In this document: positions 22,806 through 30,826 of the stretch, piece by piece | How positions within the stretch are numbered: position 1 is the first letter of the stretch | How the letters are laid out: each line of letters opens with the position of its first letter | NCBI GenBank assembly: GCA_002418705.1 | Contig: DIEQ01000056.1 | Coordinates: 1 to 30,826, forward strand | Direction: 5' to 3' | Length of the DNA: 30,826 bases | Source of the DNA: Mageeibacillus sp. UBA5770 | GTDB lineage: Bacteria; Bacillota_A; Clostridia; Saccharofermentanales; Saccharofermentanaceae | The notes under the pieces: model-generated | The model's input: only the letters and a program-made list of their open reading frames with translations | Databases searched by the model: none | Told to the model about the DNA's origin: nothing | Program-made: the position numbers and the translations under genes

Positions 22806-25174
22806 CGATTGAACGGATTGGGGTGAATGATTTGCAGACAGAAGTTTCAGTTTCAGTATTATATCTGATTATTGGCACTTTGTTAGTTTTGTTACTTGCT
22901 TCCGGGGGATTCTTATTTATCAGATACAAGATAACGGAATTTCAAAAACTTCTTAAGGCAAGTGCAGATGAGTTCCAAAGTATTTTTGAGCATCCCTCTG
23001 TCGGTATTTGTACCACATCCCTTGACGGTAAATTTTTGAACGCTAACAAAAGATTCTGCGATATTTTGGGATATAGTCTAAATGAGCTCTTTTCCATGCC
23101 ATGTGTTGATCTTTATTTTCCGGATTTTCAAATAGACAGAAAAGAGGGAGCAAAAAAATTGCTCGATAATAAGAGCGCATATGTGTTTTTTGAAAAACAG
23201 TATGTTCAAAAGAATGGTCATACGGTTTGGCTGGGTATTACAGCATATCTTCATAAATATCCTAATATACCTGTTTGTTTCGTTACTACAATTCAAGATA
23301 TTACCTCTACAAAACAATATGAAAGTGACTTGAGTATCAGTGAAAACAGGCTTAAAGGCGCTCAAGCTATTGCACATATTGGAAATTGGGAACTTACTGT
23401 CAGCGATCAAAAACTATGGGCATCGGAGGAAGCCTTCAAGATCTATGGAATTAATAGAGAAAATTCCATTCTTCCACTTGCGTTGGTGCAGAAGACGGTG
23501 AATGATGCTGACAGACCTAAATTAGATCATGCACTAAGGCTATTAGTTGAGAAAAACGAGAAATATGATGTTAATTTTCGAATCATTCGTGCTAGTGATG
23601 GCGATGAGCGATATGTTCATTCACGTGCAATTTTGGAATTCGACATAAATGGCAGACCAGAAAAAGTCGTAGGTACAATACATGATATTACTGAAATAAT
23701 GCAGGCAGAAGAAATTATTGTTCAAGCCAAAGAAAAGTATGAAATGCTTGCGAATGAGTTTCGAAAAAAACAATCGCTATTAATCTCACTAATAAATTCA
23801 GTGCCGGATTTGATATTTTATAAAGACATAGATGGTGTTTATCTGGGCTGCAATCGTGCATTTGAGCTTTTTGCCGGCAAGGCGGAAAATGAGCTTGTGG
23901 GTCTAACAGACTTCAATATTTTTGACAAGAATGTGGCTGAACAATTTAGAGAAGCAGATATTAAAATGATGGAAGAACGGTTGACACATATTTTTGAGGA
24001 AACAGTATCATATCCCGATGGGCGGCAAGTAGTACTGGAAACATTAAAAACACCCTACTACGAAACTGAAAGTAAGGTCATTGGCCTTATTGGTATTAGC
24101 AGAGATGTTACAGAACGCAAACGAAAAGAAGAAGAAATCAATTATCTTAACTGTCATGACACATTAACAGGACTTTATAATCGGAGTTTTTTTGATCAGG
24201 AAAAAAAGCGACTTGATACCGAAAATCAGTTTCCTTTGTCAGCAATTATTGGTGATATTAATGGTCTTAAGCTCATTAATGATACCTTGGGATTTGAAGA
24301 AGGAGATAGATTAATTTTCAAAATCGCCAGACTGATCAAGAGTTGTTGCCGTCCGCAGGATATTGTAGCAAGAACAGGCGGTAATGAGTTCAGTATACTT
24401 TTACCTCAAACCACGACTGAAACAGCCGTTAGCATAATGGATCACATTATGAAGACCTGTGAAGGAAACATCAGTAGTCTCGAAAACGAAACATACTATA
24501 CCAATATATCTTTGGGTCATGCAGCAAAAATATCAGAAGGTGAGTCAATTGACGGAGTGATAAGGAATGCCGAAGATCTTATGTACAAGCGTAAGCTCCT
24601 GGCACGCAAGAGCATGCACAGTACAATTATTGCTTCGATGAAAGCAACTATGTTTGAAAAGAATCAGGGAACGGAAGAGCATGCTGAAAGACTGGTTAAG
24701 CTAACAAGATTGGTGGGAAAAAAATTAGGGCTTAATGAGGACAAGCAGGGTGAACTTGAACTTTTATCAACTCTGCATGATATCGGAAAAATTGGCATTA
24801 GTGATAGTATTATCAACAAACCAGGAAAATTAACGAAAGAGGAATGGGTTCAGATGAAAAAGCACCCCGAAATCGGCTATAGAATAGCCACATCGACGAA
24901 GGAACTTTCTTCTATTGCTGATTATATTCGATGCCATCATGAGCATTGGGATGGCAAGGGGTACCCGCTAGGCCTCAAAGGTGAAGAAATTCCTCTGCTT
25001 TCACGCATCCTTTCGGTAGTTGATTCTTATGATGCAATGACACAGGATAGGCCTTACAGAAAAGCCATGTCAAAAGAAATGGCTATAGCTGAAATAAGAG
25101 ATAATGCAGGGACTCAGTTTGACCCTGAGATTGCAGAACTGTTCCTGGATATAATTAAGGATTACGATCACTAG
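22802..25174 (+). CDS. PAS-PAS-PAS-GGDEF(degenerate)-HD-GYP protein
   Basis: A 790-residue protein. One N-terminal membrane helix (17-40) is followed by three PAS domains (about 50-170, 180-300, 320-450). The GGDEF domain has GGNEF at 526-530, in which Asn replaces the metal-binding acidic residue, so cyclase activity is doubtful, while its I-site RPQD is kept. The HD-GYP domain is complete: LHDIGKIG (His659), HHEHWDGKGYPLGLKGEE (from His712) and DSYDAMTQDRPYR. The likely net activity is c-di-GMP hydrolysis, with the GGNEF part as a nucleotide sensor. The start is uncertain: TTG at 22802 overlaps the previous stop, while GTG at 22823 is an alternative; neither has a strong binding site. Confidence 0.9.
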   Translation: MTIERIGVNDLQTEVSVSVLYLIIGTLLVLLLASGGFLFIRYKITEFQKLLKASADEFQSIFEHPSVGICTTSLDGKFLNANKRFCDILGYSLNELFSMPCVDLYFPDFQIDRKEGAKKLLDNKSAYVFFEKQYVQKNGHTVWLGITAYLHKYPNIPVCFVTTIQDITSTKQYESDLSISENRLKGAQAIAHIGNWELTVSDQKLWASEEAFKIYGINRENSILPLALVQKTVNDADRPKLDHALRLLVEKNEKYDVNFRIIRASDGDERYVHSRAILEFDINGRPEKVVGTIHDITEIMQAEEIIVQAKEKYEMLANEFRKKQSLLISLINSVPDLIFYKDIDGVYLGCNRAFELFAGKAENELVGLTDFNIFDKNVAEQFREADIKMMEERLTHIFEETVSYPDGRQVVLETLKTPYYETESKVIGLIGISRDVTERKRKEEEINYLNCHDTLTGLYNRSFFDQEKKRLDTENQFPLSAIIGDINGLKLINDTLGFEEGDRLIFKIARLIKSCCRPQDIVARTGGNEFSILLPQTTTETAVSIMDHIMKTCEGNISSLENETYYTNISLGHAAKISEGESIDGVIRNAEDLMYKRKLLARKSMHSTIIASMKATMFEKNQGTEEHAERLVKLTRLVGKKLGLNEDKQGELELLSTLHDIGKIGISDSIINKPGKLTKEEWVQMKKHPEIGYRIATSTKELSSIADYIRCHHEHWDGKGYPLGLKGEEIPLLSRILSVVDSYDAMTQDRPYRKAMSKEMAIAEIRDNAGTQFDPEIAELFLDIIKDYDH

Positions 25175-25310
25175 ATATGAGACGGATATCAATGCTCGGC
25201 ATGCTCCTTTTCAAATTTTTATTTTAGCGCTTAACTATTGTTGAATGTGTTACTACGATGTTTATACTCATTGGTGGTGGATAAAAACATACCGTTGCTA
25301 ACAGTTTCAA

Positions 25311-27401
25311 TTAGTCCCAGTCTTTTCCTAATACTTTTTCGACGAAAATTCTTGCAATTGTCGGATCAAACTGTGTGCCGGAACACCTTTTAATTTCACT
25401 TATGGCTTCTTCTTCACTAAACTCTTTGCCGTAATTTCTATGACTGGTCATCGCGTCATAGGAATCTGCGACTGCAATTATCCTTGCCTGAAGTAAAATT
25501 TCTTCACCCTTAAGCCCTTGCGGGTAGCCCGTTCCATCCCATTTTTCCTGATGCTCAAAAATATAATCGCCTATTTCTGAGAATTCACTGGCCGCGCTTA
25601 ATATTCTCTGGCCTATTTCAGGATGCTGTTTCATTACGGCCCATTCATCTGCATCCAACTTGTCCGGTTTATTCAGCGTGTTATCATCAATTCCTATTTT
25701 ACCGATATCATGCATTAGCCCGGCTATTTTAATACGGTAAACGGTTTCCTTCTCGAAGTTCATCTTGAGAGCAATCGCTTCGCAGAGTTCACCAACCCGT
25801 TTTGAATGAAGCATTTCTCTGTGATTTTTTTCATAAAGTGCATTCATAATCAGGTCTATTGTATTTCTTCTGGTACTTGAACTGCTAAGCTGTTTATTCT
25901 TATACATCTGGTCTTCCGCAGTTTTGATTATGTCTTGTATGTTTTCATGCTCATCTTTTTTCACTTCATAACCAAAAGATACGGAGATATCCAGTGTGCC
26001 TACTTTTTCGTTTTTCAGCAGCTCATTGATACGCCCAATTATCTGCTCAACCTGGCTTTTATCCGTTTTAGGGAGCAATATGACAAATTCATCCCCGCCA
26101 AGTCTTGCAATAATATCATCTGCCCGGCATCCGGTCGATAATACATGAGCTACTTTCTTAAGAAGTTCATCCCCCATAACATGCCCAATAGAATCATTAA
26201 TAATTTTTAACCCGTTTACGTCACTCATGATAATAGAGATAGGATAATTCCTTTTTGTATCTAAACGCTTTAACTCTTCTTCGTAAAATCTGCGATTGTA
26301 TAAGCCAGTGAGCTGGTCATGATAACTTAAGTGCCTGATTTCCTCTTCCCGTTGTTTATATTCGGTAATATCTCTCGATAAAGCGACAAACCCTAAATAA
26401 TCCCCGTCATTTTCATAACATACAGCAGCTGAGAAAAGAACAGGTATTTTAGTGCTATTTTTGGAAATGAACGAAATATCTTTGTTGCGAATAGGATTAT
26501 GAGGCAGTGTATGAATGACTTGTTCCATTTCTGATTTTATATCCGAAGGGAAAAGTATTTCAATTGGCTTTTCGAGCAAATCCGCTTTTTCATATCCCAA
26601 AAGAGTTAATGTTTCAGTATTGACATAAGTAATCAGCCCTTGGGGATTCACTAATACTACCGAGTCAACAATCGTTTGAAGAATCGTTTCGGATGCAAGT
26701 GTTGGAGACAGCGTTATTAATTGATATTTTAATATAGCGTACAAAATCCCCAATAACCAAATCATCAGACCGGTAACAGTAATATCAGGGATTTCGATAT
26801 TGATGAAAATTTTCGTGAAAAATACAAGTGCCATACTAAATAGAAAGGAAATTACGGCTGACAGTAATATTATCTTCGTTTGTTTGCGTTCTCTCATAGA
26901 TGTGGAGTTTTTCAGCATTAAATAACATAAAATAATATTTAAAGTCCCGGATAGTGCTAAGGAAGCTATAAAAAGACCAAACCATACCGTTCCGACATTA
27001 GTAATGGGTATCCAGCCGAATTGATTATGAATAAAATCACTGACGAATAGATCGTGTTTTAGTGCTTGAGATAAAAATATTGCTGCCGGCAAATAAAGAA
27101 TTACATATATCCACCATTTTTTTAACAATCTTTTCTTTTTTGTGTATATTAAGAAAAAGTGAATTGAAGTGCTCGCAAATGTGCAATATCCCAAAGAAGC
27201 TATCGTACTCCAAAGTATACTGCTGGCTTTGTCAGGCGAGTCAGTTGAAGCAGCTAGAGAAAACGACCAAATGAAAAGACACAGGTTAAGTGCAAAAAAC
27301 GCCCTATTTAACGCTGCATTTCTGTCCTTGAAGAGCATGACAACGCCAATAATAAGATAAATGATGCTGCATAAAAACAATAAGTGTGAGAATAAATTCA
27401 T
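25311..27401 (-). CDS. 7TM-PAS-GGDEF-HD-GYP bifunctional c-di-GMP protein
   Basis: A 696-residue protein. The N-terminal 240 residues hold seven or so membrane helices like the 7TM region of some histidine kinases. A PAS domain follows (about 250-370). The GGDEF motif is canonical at 435-439 with an intact I-site RADD five residues before it. The HD-GYP domain has MHDIGKIG (His564), but the second motif reads EHQEKWDGTGYPQGL, with Gln replacing the second His of HHE, which may weaken one metal site. Start MNLFSHLLFL at 27401 has GGAG at 8 nt; the upstream ATG at 27422 lacks one. It is convergent with the PAS-GGNEF-HD-GYP gene across a 136-nt gap. Confidence 0.9.
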   Translation of the reverse strand: MNLFSHLLFLCSIIYLIIGVVMLFKDRNAALNRAFFALNLCLFIWSFSLAASTDSPDKASSILWSTIASLGYCTFASTSIHFFLIYTKKKRLLKKWWIYVILYLPAAIFLSQALKHDLFVSDFIHNQFGWIPITNVGTVWFGLFIASLALSGTLNIILCYLMLKNSTSMRERKQTKIILLSAVISFLFSMALVFFTKIFINIEIPDITVTGLMIWLLGILYAILKYQLITLSPTLASETILQTIVDSVVLVNPQGLITYVNTETLTLLGYEKADLLEKPIEILFPSDIKSEMEQVIHTLPHNPIRNKDISFISKNSTKIPVLFSAAVCYENDGDYLGFVALSRDITEYKQREEEIRHLSYHDQLTGLYNRRFYEEELKRLDTKRNYPISIIMSDVNGLKIINDSIGHVMGDELLKKVAHVLSTGCRADDIIARLGGDEFVILLPKTDKSQVEQIIGRINELLKNEKVGTLDISVSFGYEVKKDEHENIQDIIKTAEDQMYKNKQLSSSSTRRNTIDLIMNALYEKNHREMLHSKRVGELCEAIALKMNFEKETVYRIKIAGLMHDIGKIGIDDNTLNKPDKLDADEWAVMKQHPEIGQRILSAASEFSEIGDYIFEHQEKWDGTGYPQGLKGEEILLQARIIAVADSYDAMTSHRNYGKEFSEEEAISEIKRCSGTQFDPTIARIFVEKVLGKDWD

Positions 27402-27684
27402 ATAATTACTCCACTTCGTCATATTTTCAAAAGAGTTGTAGAATTTATACGCTATTCACTTGGCAGGTAAATTATGGAAATTTGGAGGGTAGGCATTTTA
27501 TTTATCTTTAAATTCGCGATATAACCATATAGGGTCATGATAACAATTAAACGAGTAATATGCAATTGTCATCGCCGGATTAACTCCAACGGATGAAACC
27601 ATATTAAGATTCGGATTGTTTAAGAGTGGTTATGCAGAGAAACTGGGGGAATGTGTTAAATTTTTCAAACCGCTCATTTTTATT

Positions 27685-28584
27685 TTACACTGGATCATCA
27701 TCAGCAAAGAAAAATTGCATTTTTTTAGAATCCTTGAAGTCGTACTGAACATTCTGATAGAATCCTCTGCGATATTTTCCCGGGGTCGTACCATAAATTT
27801 TTCGAAAACTGGCTATGAAAGCCCTGCTGTCAGAAAATCCGCACTCCTGGGCTATTTCAATAAGTGACAGATCACTATTTGTAAGTAGCTTGTATGCATG
27901 GTACATGCGAATCTTGGTTATATGTTTTTTATATGTTGTTCCCATGTAATCGCGGAAGATACGCGCCAAATGTTCTTTAGAAATGCTGCAGGCCTTTTCA
28001 AGGTTTTCCATCTTGACATCATCCTGATAATGGCTGTCCACATAGTCCATGATTTCACGGCAGCGCTTCCGGTATTTTTTCGAATCAATGGATTGGGGCG
28101 TGAATTCGTCCCATCTGAAATTGGATAGCAGAATATATGCAATGTCGCATATGATGCTGTTTATCCGGAGTTGAGCATATTTATCATCATTTCGCATAGC
28201 AAAAACATGGTATAGCTTTTCGCAGCTGCTCATTAACCTGCGGTATTCTTCTTTCTCCTTATCCAAATGAAAGAATACAGTATCACCGTTTTTGCCGAAT
28301 TGCGTCAAAAAACTGTCGGGGAAAATGACATTTACAGCCTCTGAAGTCCCTAATGGAATGCTGCATTCATGCAGGTCACCACTGTTTATCAATAATAAAT
28401 CGCCTTCCCTGGCAGTAATATGGCGGCCGTTTACTGTATACTGCGTCTCTCCTTTTATTATAAGAGTCAACTCTAAACAATCATGCCAGTGCTTGGCTAC
28501 ATTGGAGATATTGTTTTCTGAAAATAAGTAAATCCAGGAAAGTGAACCGTCGGGCACCTTTACGATTTCATGAAAATTATCCAT
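27685..28584 (-). CDS. AraC-family transcriptional regulator with N-terminal cupin
   Basis: A 299-residue regulator. The N-terminal half is a cupin-type ligand domain (HWHDCLELTLIIKGETQYT, AREGDLLLINSGDLHE), usual for carbohydrate sensing. The C-terminal 100 residues contain two helix-turn-helix motifs (MENLEKACSISKEHLARIFR; LSLIEIAQECGFSDSRAFI, with the signature SFRKIYGTTPGKYR). Start MDNFHEIV at 28584 has GGAGGG at 8 nt and is preferred over the frame's opening at 28614. It diverges from the GH3 gene, so it most likely activates that gene in response to a sugar (inference from context). Confidence 0.92.
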   Translation of the reverse strand: MDNFHEIVKVPDGSLSWIYLFSENNISNVAKHWHDCLELTLIIKGETQYTVNGRHITAREGDLLLINSGDLHECSIPLGTSEAVNVIFPDSFLTQFGKNGDTVFFHLDKEKEEYRRLMSSCEKLYHVFAMRNDDKYAQLRINSIICDIAYILLSNFRWDEFTPQSIDSKKYRKRCREIMDYVDSHYQDDVKMENLEKACSISKEHLARIFRDYMGTTYKKHITKIRMYHAYKLLTNSDLSLIEIAQECGFSDSRAFIASFRKIYGTTPGKYRRGFYQNVQYDFKDSKKMQFFFADDDPV

Positions 28585-28615
28585 TTTCTTTTCCCTCCAC
28601 AACAAGCCTATCAAC

Positions 28616-28645
28616 AGAATAGATTTGACATGCCATTACTGTCAA
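28616..28645 (-). promoter_or_regulatory. candidate promoter of the AraC-family gene
   Basis: Minus strand TTGACA (28640-28645), an 18-nt spacer and TATTCT (28616-28621), 32 nt from the coding start. The -35 is one arm of the inverted repeat TTGACA-N9-TGTCAA (28625-28645), which may be a regulator site shared with the GH3 promoter. Confidence 0.5.
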
Positions 28646-28665
28646 TATAAATGACATCTTTTTGC

Positions 28666-28671
28666 TATAAT
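28666..28671 (+). promoter_or_regulatory. extended -10 promoter element of the GH3 gene
   Basis: TATAAT with an upstream TG (TGCTATAAT) but no recognisable -35, as expected for an activator-dependent promoter. TGACAT direct repeats at 28626-28631 and 28652-28657 lie just upstream, a usual AraC-type arrangement. The leader to the coding start is about 140 nt. Confidence 0.5.
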
Positions 28672-28814
28672 GTTGAACGTTTGTGTATAGATAAGATCTA
28701 TAGGAATAAGTAGAATGAATTCAGAATAGAGATATAAATCCAGCGGCCAGAGTGTTTTGCAATGTGTTTTATCATCGCTTAGCAGTAAAAAATAGTTGCC
28801 AAAGGAGTAAAAGC

Positions 28815-30826
28815 ATGGATATCCCCAGCATTATAAAAGCAATGAGCCGAGATCAGAAGGTACTCTTATGTACTGGAAAAAATAATTGGCAGACCACATC
28901 TTATGAGGAATTTGGTGTGCCCAGTCTTGTTATGAGTGACGGAACCAATGGTGTACGCTTTCAAAAAGGAAGTACTGAAGAGGATGCTTCAGTTAATTTA
29001 TTCGATGCACTGGTGAATTTCAGCTTTGACAGCGAGCATGCACTTTCCAATACATATGAGGCAACCTGTTTTCCCACAGGATCAGCACTTGCGAGTAGTT
29101 GGAATCCTGTACTTGCCGGTAGAGTGGGAGCAGCGGTTGCAAAGGAGTGCAAGCACTTAGGCATAGGTCTGCTTTTAGGACCGGGCATGAATATTAGACG
29201 ACACCCTCTGACTGCCCGGAATTTCGAATACTATTCGGAGGATCCGGTGCTGTCCGGTGAGATCGCTGCTGGAATGGTTGAAGGAATACAAGGTGAAGGC
29301 GTCGGTGCAACATTAAAGCACTTTGCCTGCAACAACTCTGATACACGACGTACAAAGCTTGACTGTCTTGTCGAAAAACGTGCATTAAGGGAGATATACC
29401 TGGCAGGTTTCGAGCGCGCAGTGAAAAAGGCAAAACCAGCCGCCGTAATGGGAAGCTATCCGGCCATCAATGGTGTACAGGCGTGTGAAGACCCATGGCT
29501 GCTAACTGATGTTCTGCGCGGCGAATGGGGTTTTGAAGGTATTGTAGTATCCGATTGGGGTGCTGTTAAAGACTCTGCAGCAGCCGCTGCAGCAGGTCTG
29601 GATTTGCAAATGCCATTTAGTTTTCAATATGTTGAACAAGTAAATCAGGCGTTAAATGAAGGACTATTATCAGAAAAACAGTTAGACAATAATTGCGAAC
29701 GTCTGCTTAAACTGATATTTCAATATAACCGAAGCGGAAAAGAAACCTCTGATGTAAATTGGGATGCACAACATGATCTCGCACAGAAAGCTGCGGAGGA
29801 ATGTGGAGTCTTGTTGAAAAATGAGAATGGAATATTACCGATAGATGTAAAAAGAATGCAAAAAGTTGCAGTACTTGGTGAAGCCGCTGTAAAACCGATT
29901 TTCCAGGGAACCGGCTGTGCTGTTGTAAATACTAGAAATGTGGATATTCCGCTTGAGGAATTGAGGCGTGTAATGCCGTTGGCAGATATAAGCTATGCTG
30001 CAGGATATTTGACTGATTATACCACTACGAACACACTCTTAGATGAAGCTGCAGACATCGCGTCAAAGGCTGATCTTGCCATAGTAATTGTCGGGAGCCG
30101 GCTGCCTGGTGAAAGTGATGAGTATGATCGTATAGATATGGATTTGGAAAGCGGGCATATTCAATTGATTGAAACCGTTAGTGCTGTCCAACCCAATACT
30201 GTGATTGTGTTATGTAACGGGGATGCTATTGCTATGCCTTGGGCAAAGGACGTAAAAGGAATATTAGACATGTGGTATGCCGGCGAGGGCACCGGTCGAG
30301 CTATGGCCAACCTGCTATCGGGGAAAACAAACCCCAGCGGGAAACTGGCTGTGACTATTCCCAGGACGTTATGTGATACGCCGGCATTTCTTGATTTTCC
30401 TCATGAACAAGATATCTCCCGCTACAGGGAAGGGATATTTGCAGGTTATCGTTATTATGATACCAAAGAGGTAGAGCCTCTCTATCCGTTTGGTCATGGA
30501 CTATCCTATACCAAATTCCGATATGAAAGTATCAATGTAATGCAGCTTAATACGAATGAATATGAGGTTAGAGTACAGATATCAAATTCCGGCAGGTGTA
30601 CCGGTCAGGAAGTGGTACAACTATATATCTCACCCCGAAATTCTCGCGTTTTTCGCCCGTTAAAGGAGCTAAAGGCATTTGAAAAAGTCTTGCTTTCACC
30701 TGGCGAAAGCAAATCCGTAACCTTCACGCTAACTCGCAGAGACTTTGCTTATTTTGACGATAAATGTAACGGATGGCAGGTTGACAGCGATATCTATGAA
30801 CTTATGGTTGGCGGATCCTCGCGTGA
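28815..30826 (+). CDS. glycoside hydrolase family 3 (beta-glucosidase type), 3' end cut by the window
   Basis: The frame is open from ATG 28815 (AAAGGAG 7 nt upstream) to the window edge, about 670 residues. The N-terminal TIM-barrel domain has MSDGTNGVRF, GPGMNIRRHPLTARNFEYYS, TLKHFACNNSD and the nucleophile Asp247 in IVVSDWGAV. The GH3_C domain follows (GVLLKNENGILPI, GESDEYDR, GEGTGRAMANLLSGK, LYPFGHGLSYT), then the start of a fibronectin-III-like domain (GQEVVQLYISP). No signal peptide is visible, so it is probably cytosolic and acts on imported oligosaccharides. The missing part is perhaps 70-120 residues. The exact sugar specificity cannot be read. Confidence 0.93.
   Translation, partial: MDIPSIIKAMSRDQKVLLCTGKNNWQTTSYEEFGVPSLVMSDGTNGVRFQKGSTEEDASVNLFDALVNFSFDSEHALSNTYEATCFPTGSALASSWNPVLAGRVGAAVAKECKHLGIGLLLGPGMNIRRHPLTARNFEYYSEDPVLSGEIAAGMVEGIQGEGVGATLKHFACNNSDTRRTKLDCLVEKRALREIYLAGFERAVKKAKPAAVMGSYPAINGVQACEDPWLLTDVLRGEWGFEGIVVSDWGAVKDSAAAAAAGLDLQMPFSFQYVEQVNQALNEGLLSEKQLDNNCERLLKLIFQYNRSGKETSDVNWDAQHDLAQKAAEECGVLLKNENGILPIDVKRMQKVAVLGEAAVKPIFQGTGCAVVNTRNVDIPLEELRRVMPLADISYAAGYLTDYTTTNTLLDEAADIASKADLAIVIVGSRLPGESDEYDRIDMDLESGHIQLIETVSAVQPNTVIVLCNGDAIAMPWAKDVKGILDMWYAGEGTGRAMANLLSGKTNPSGKLAVTIPRTLCDTPAFLDFPHEQDISRYREGIFAGYRYYDTKEVEPLYPFGHGLSYTKFRYESINVMQLNTNEYEVRVQISNSGRCTGQEVVQLYISPRNSRVFRPLKELKAFEKVLLSPGESKSVTFTLTRRDFAYFDDKCNGWQVDSDIYELMVGGSSR

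Overview
The window is a composite of two halves. Bases 1 to about 14,500 are moderately GC-rich, with genes typical of an anaerobic Desulfobacterota/Syntrophia-like bacterium: a CoA-transferase/GNAT fusion, DUF1326/DUF2182, ArsM, an HgcAB-associated-type AbrB protein and a selenocysteine HesB protein. From pdxS (14,520) onward the DNA becomes AT-rich. Downstream of pdxT it carries many cyclic-di-GMP signalling genes, an AraC regulator and a GH3 glycosidase, a content more like Clostridia or Spirochaetes. This could be one genome with acquired DNA or a metagenomic junction; the sequence alone cannot decide. Taxonomic statements are inference from protein families and base composition.

Left arm (1-6,932, minus strand): a strong promoter at 6,904-6,932 reads leftward through an AbrB-like protein, arsM, a DUF2284 metal-binding protein, two further SAM methyltransferases, DUF1326, DUF2182, a possible 53-residue protein and a CoA-transferase/GNAT fusion cut by the window edge. 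Most of these proteins carry vicinal Cys-Cys or CxC motifs, as expected for handling thiophilic metalloids. A scrap of a second arsM 3' end lies between the DUF2284 and methyltransferase genes.

Right ars arm (7,008-11,723, plus strand): arsR, arsD, a C-GCAxxG-C-C redox-family gene, a duplicated-domain arsA, a Lon-protease-domain-like protein, a broken UXX-star-type gene, a HesB/IscA-like selenoprotein read through an in-frame UGA, and a small membrane protein. No arsB or acr3 arsenite permease is present, so the visible detoxification route is methylation plus an ArsA/ArsD pair whose membrane partner must lie elsewhere.

Sulfur/PLP operon (11,874-16,022): metY, cysK, pdxS and pdxT. It is preceded by a leader with a consensus-like promoter, a short ORF containing consecutive Met and Cys codons (M-M-M-C-C), mutually exclusive RNA pairings and a 13-bp intrinsic terminator. 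These parts fit classical ribosome-mediated transcription attenuation responding to methionine/cysteine supply, and this is the most exciting system in the window. PdxST makes pyridoxal phosphate, the cofactor of MetY and CysK.

Right half (16,023-30,826): a decayed stretch with a candidate c-di-GMP-I riboswitch and a pdxT 3' remnant, then five c-di-GMP genes with different sensors: double HD/HD-GYP, FIST-GGDEF, Cache-like-GGDEF, PAS-GGNEF-HD-GYP and 7TM-PAS-GGDEF-HD-GYP. No EAL domain is present. The window ends with an AraC regulator divergent from a GH3 beta-glucosidase-type gene truncated by the window edge. No tRNA, rRNA, CRISPR array or intact insertion sequence was seen.
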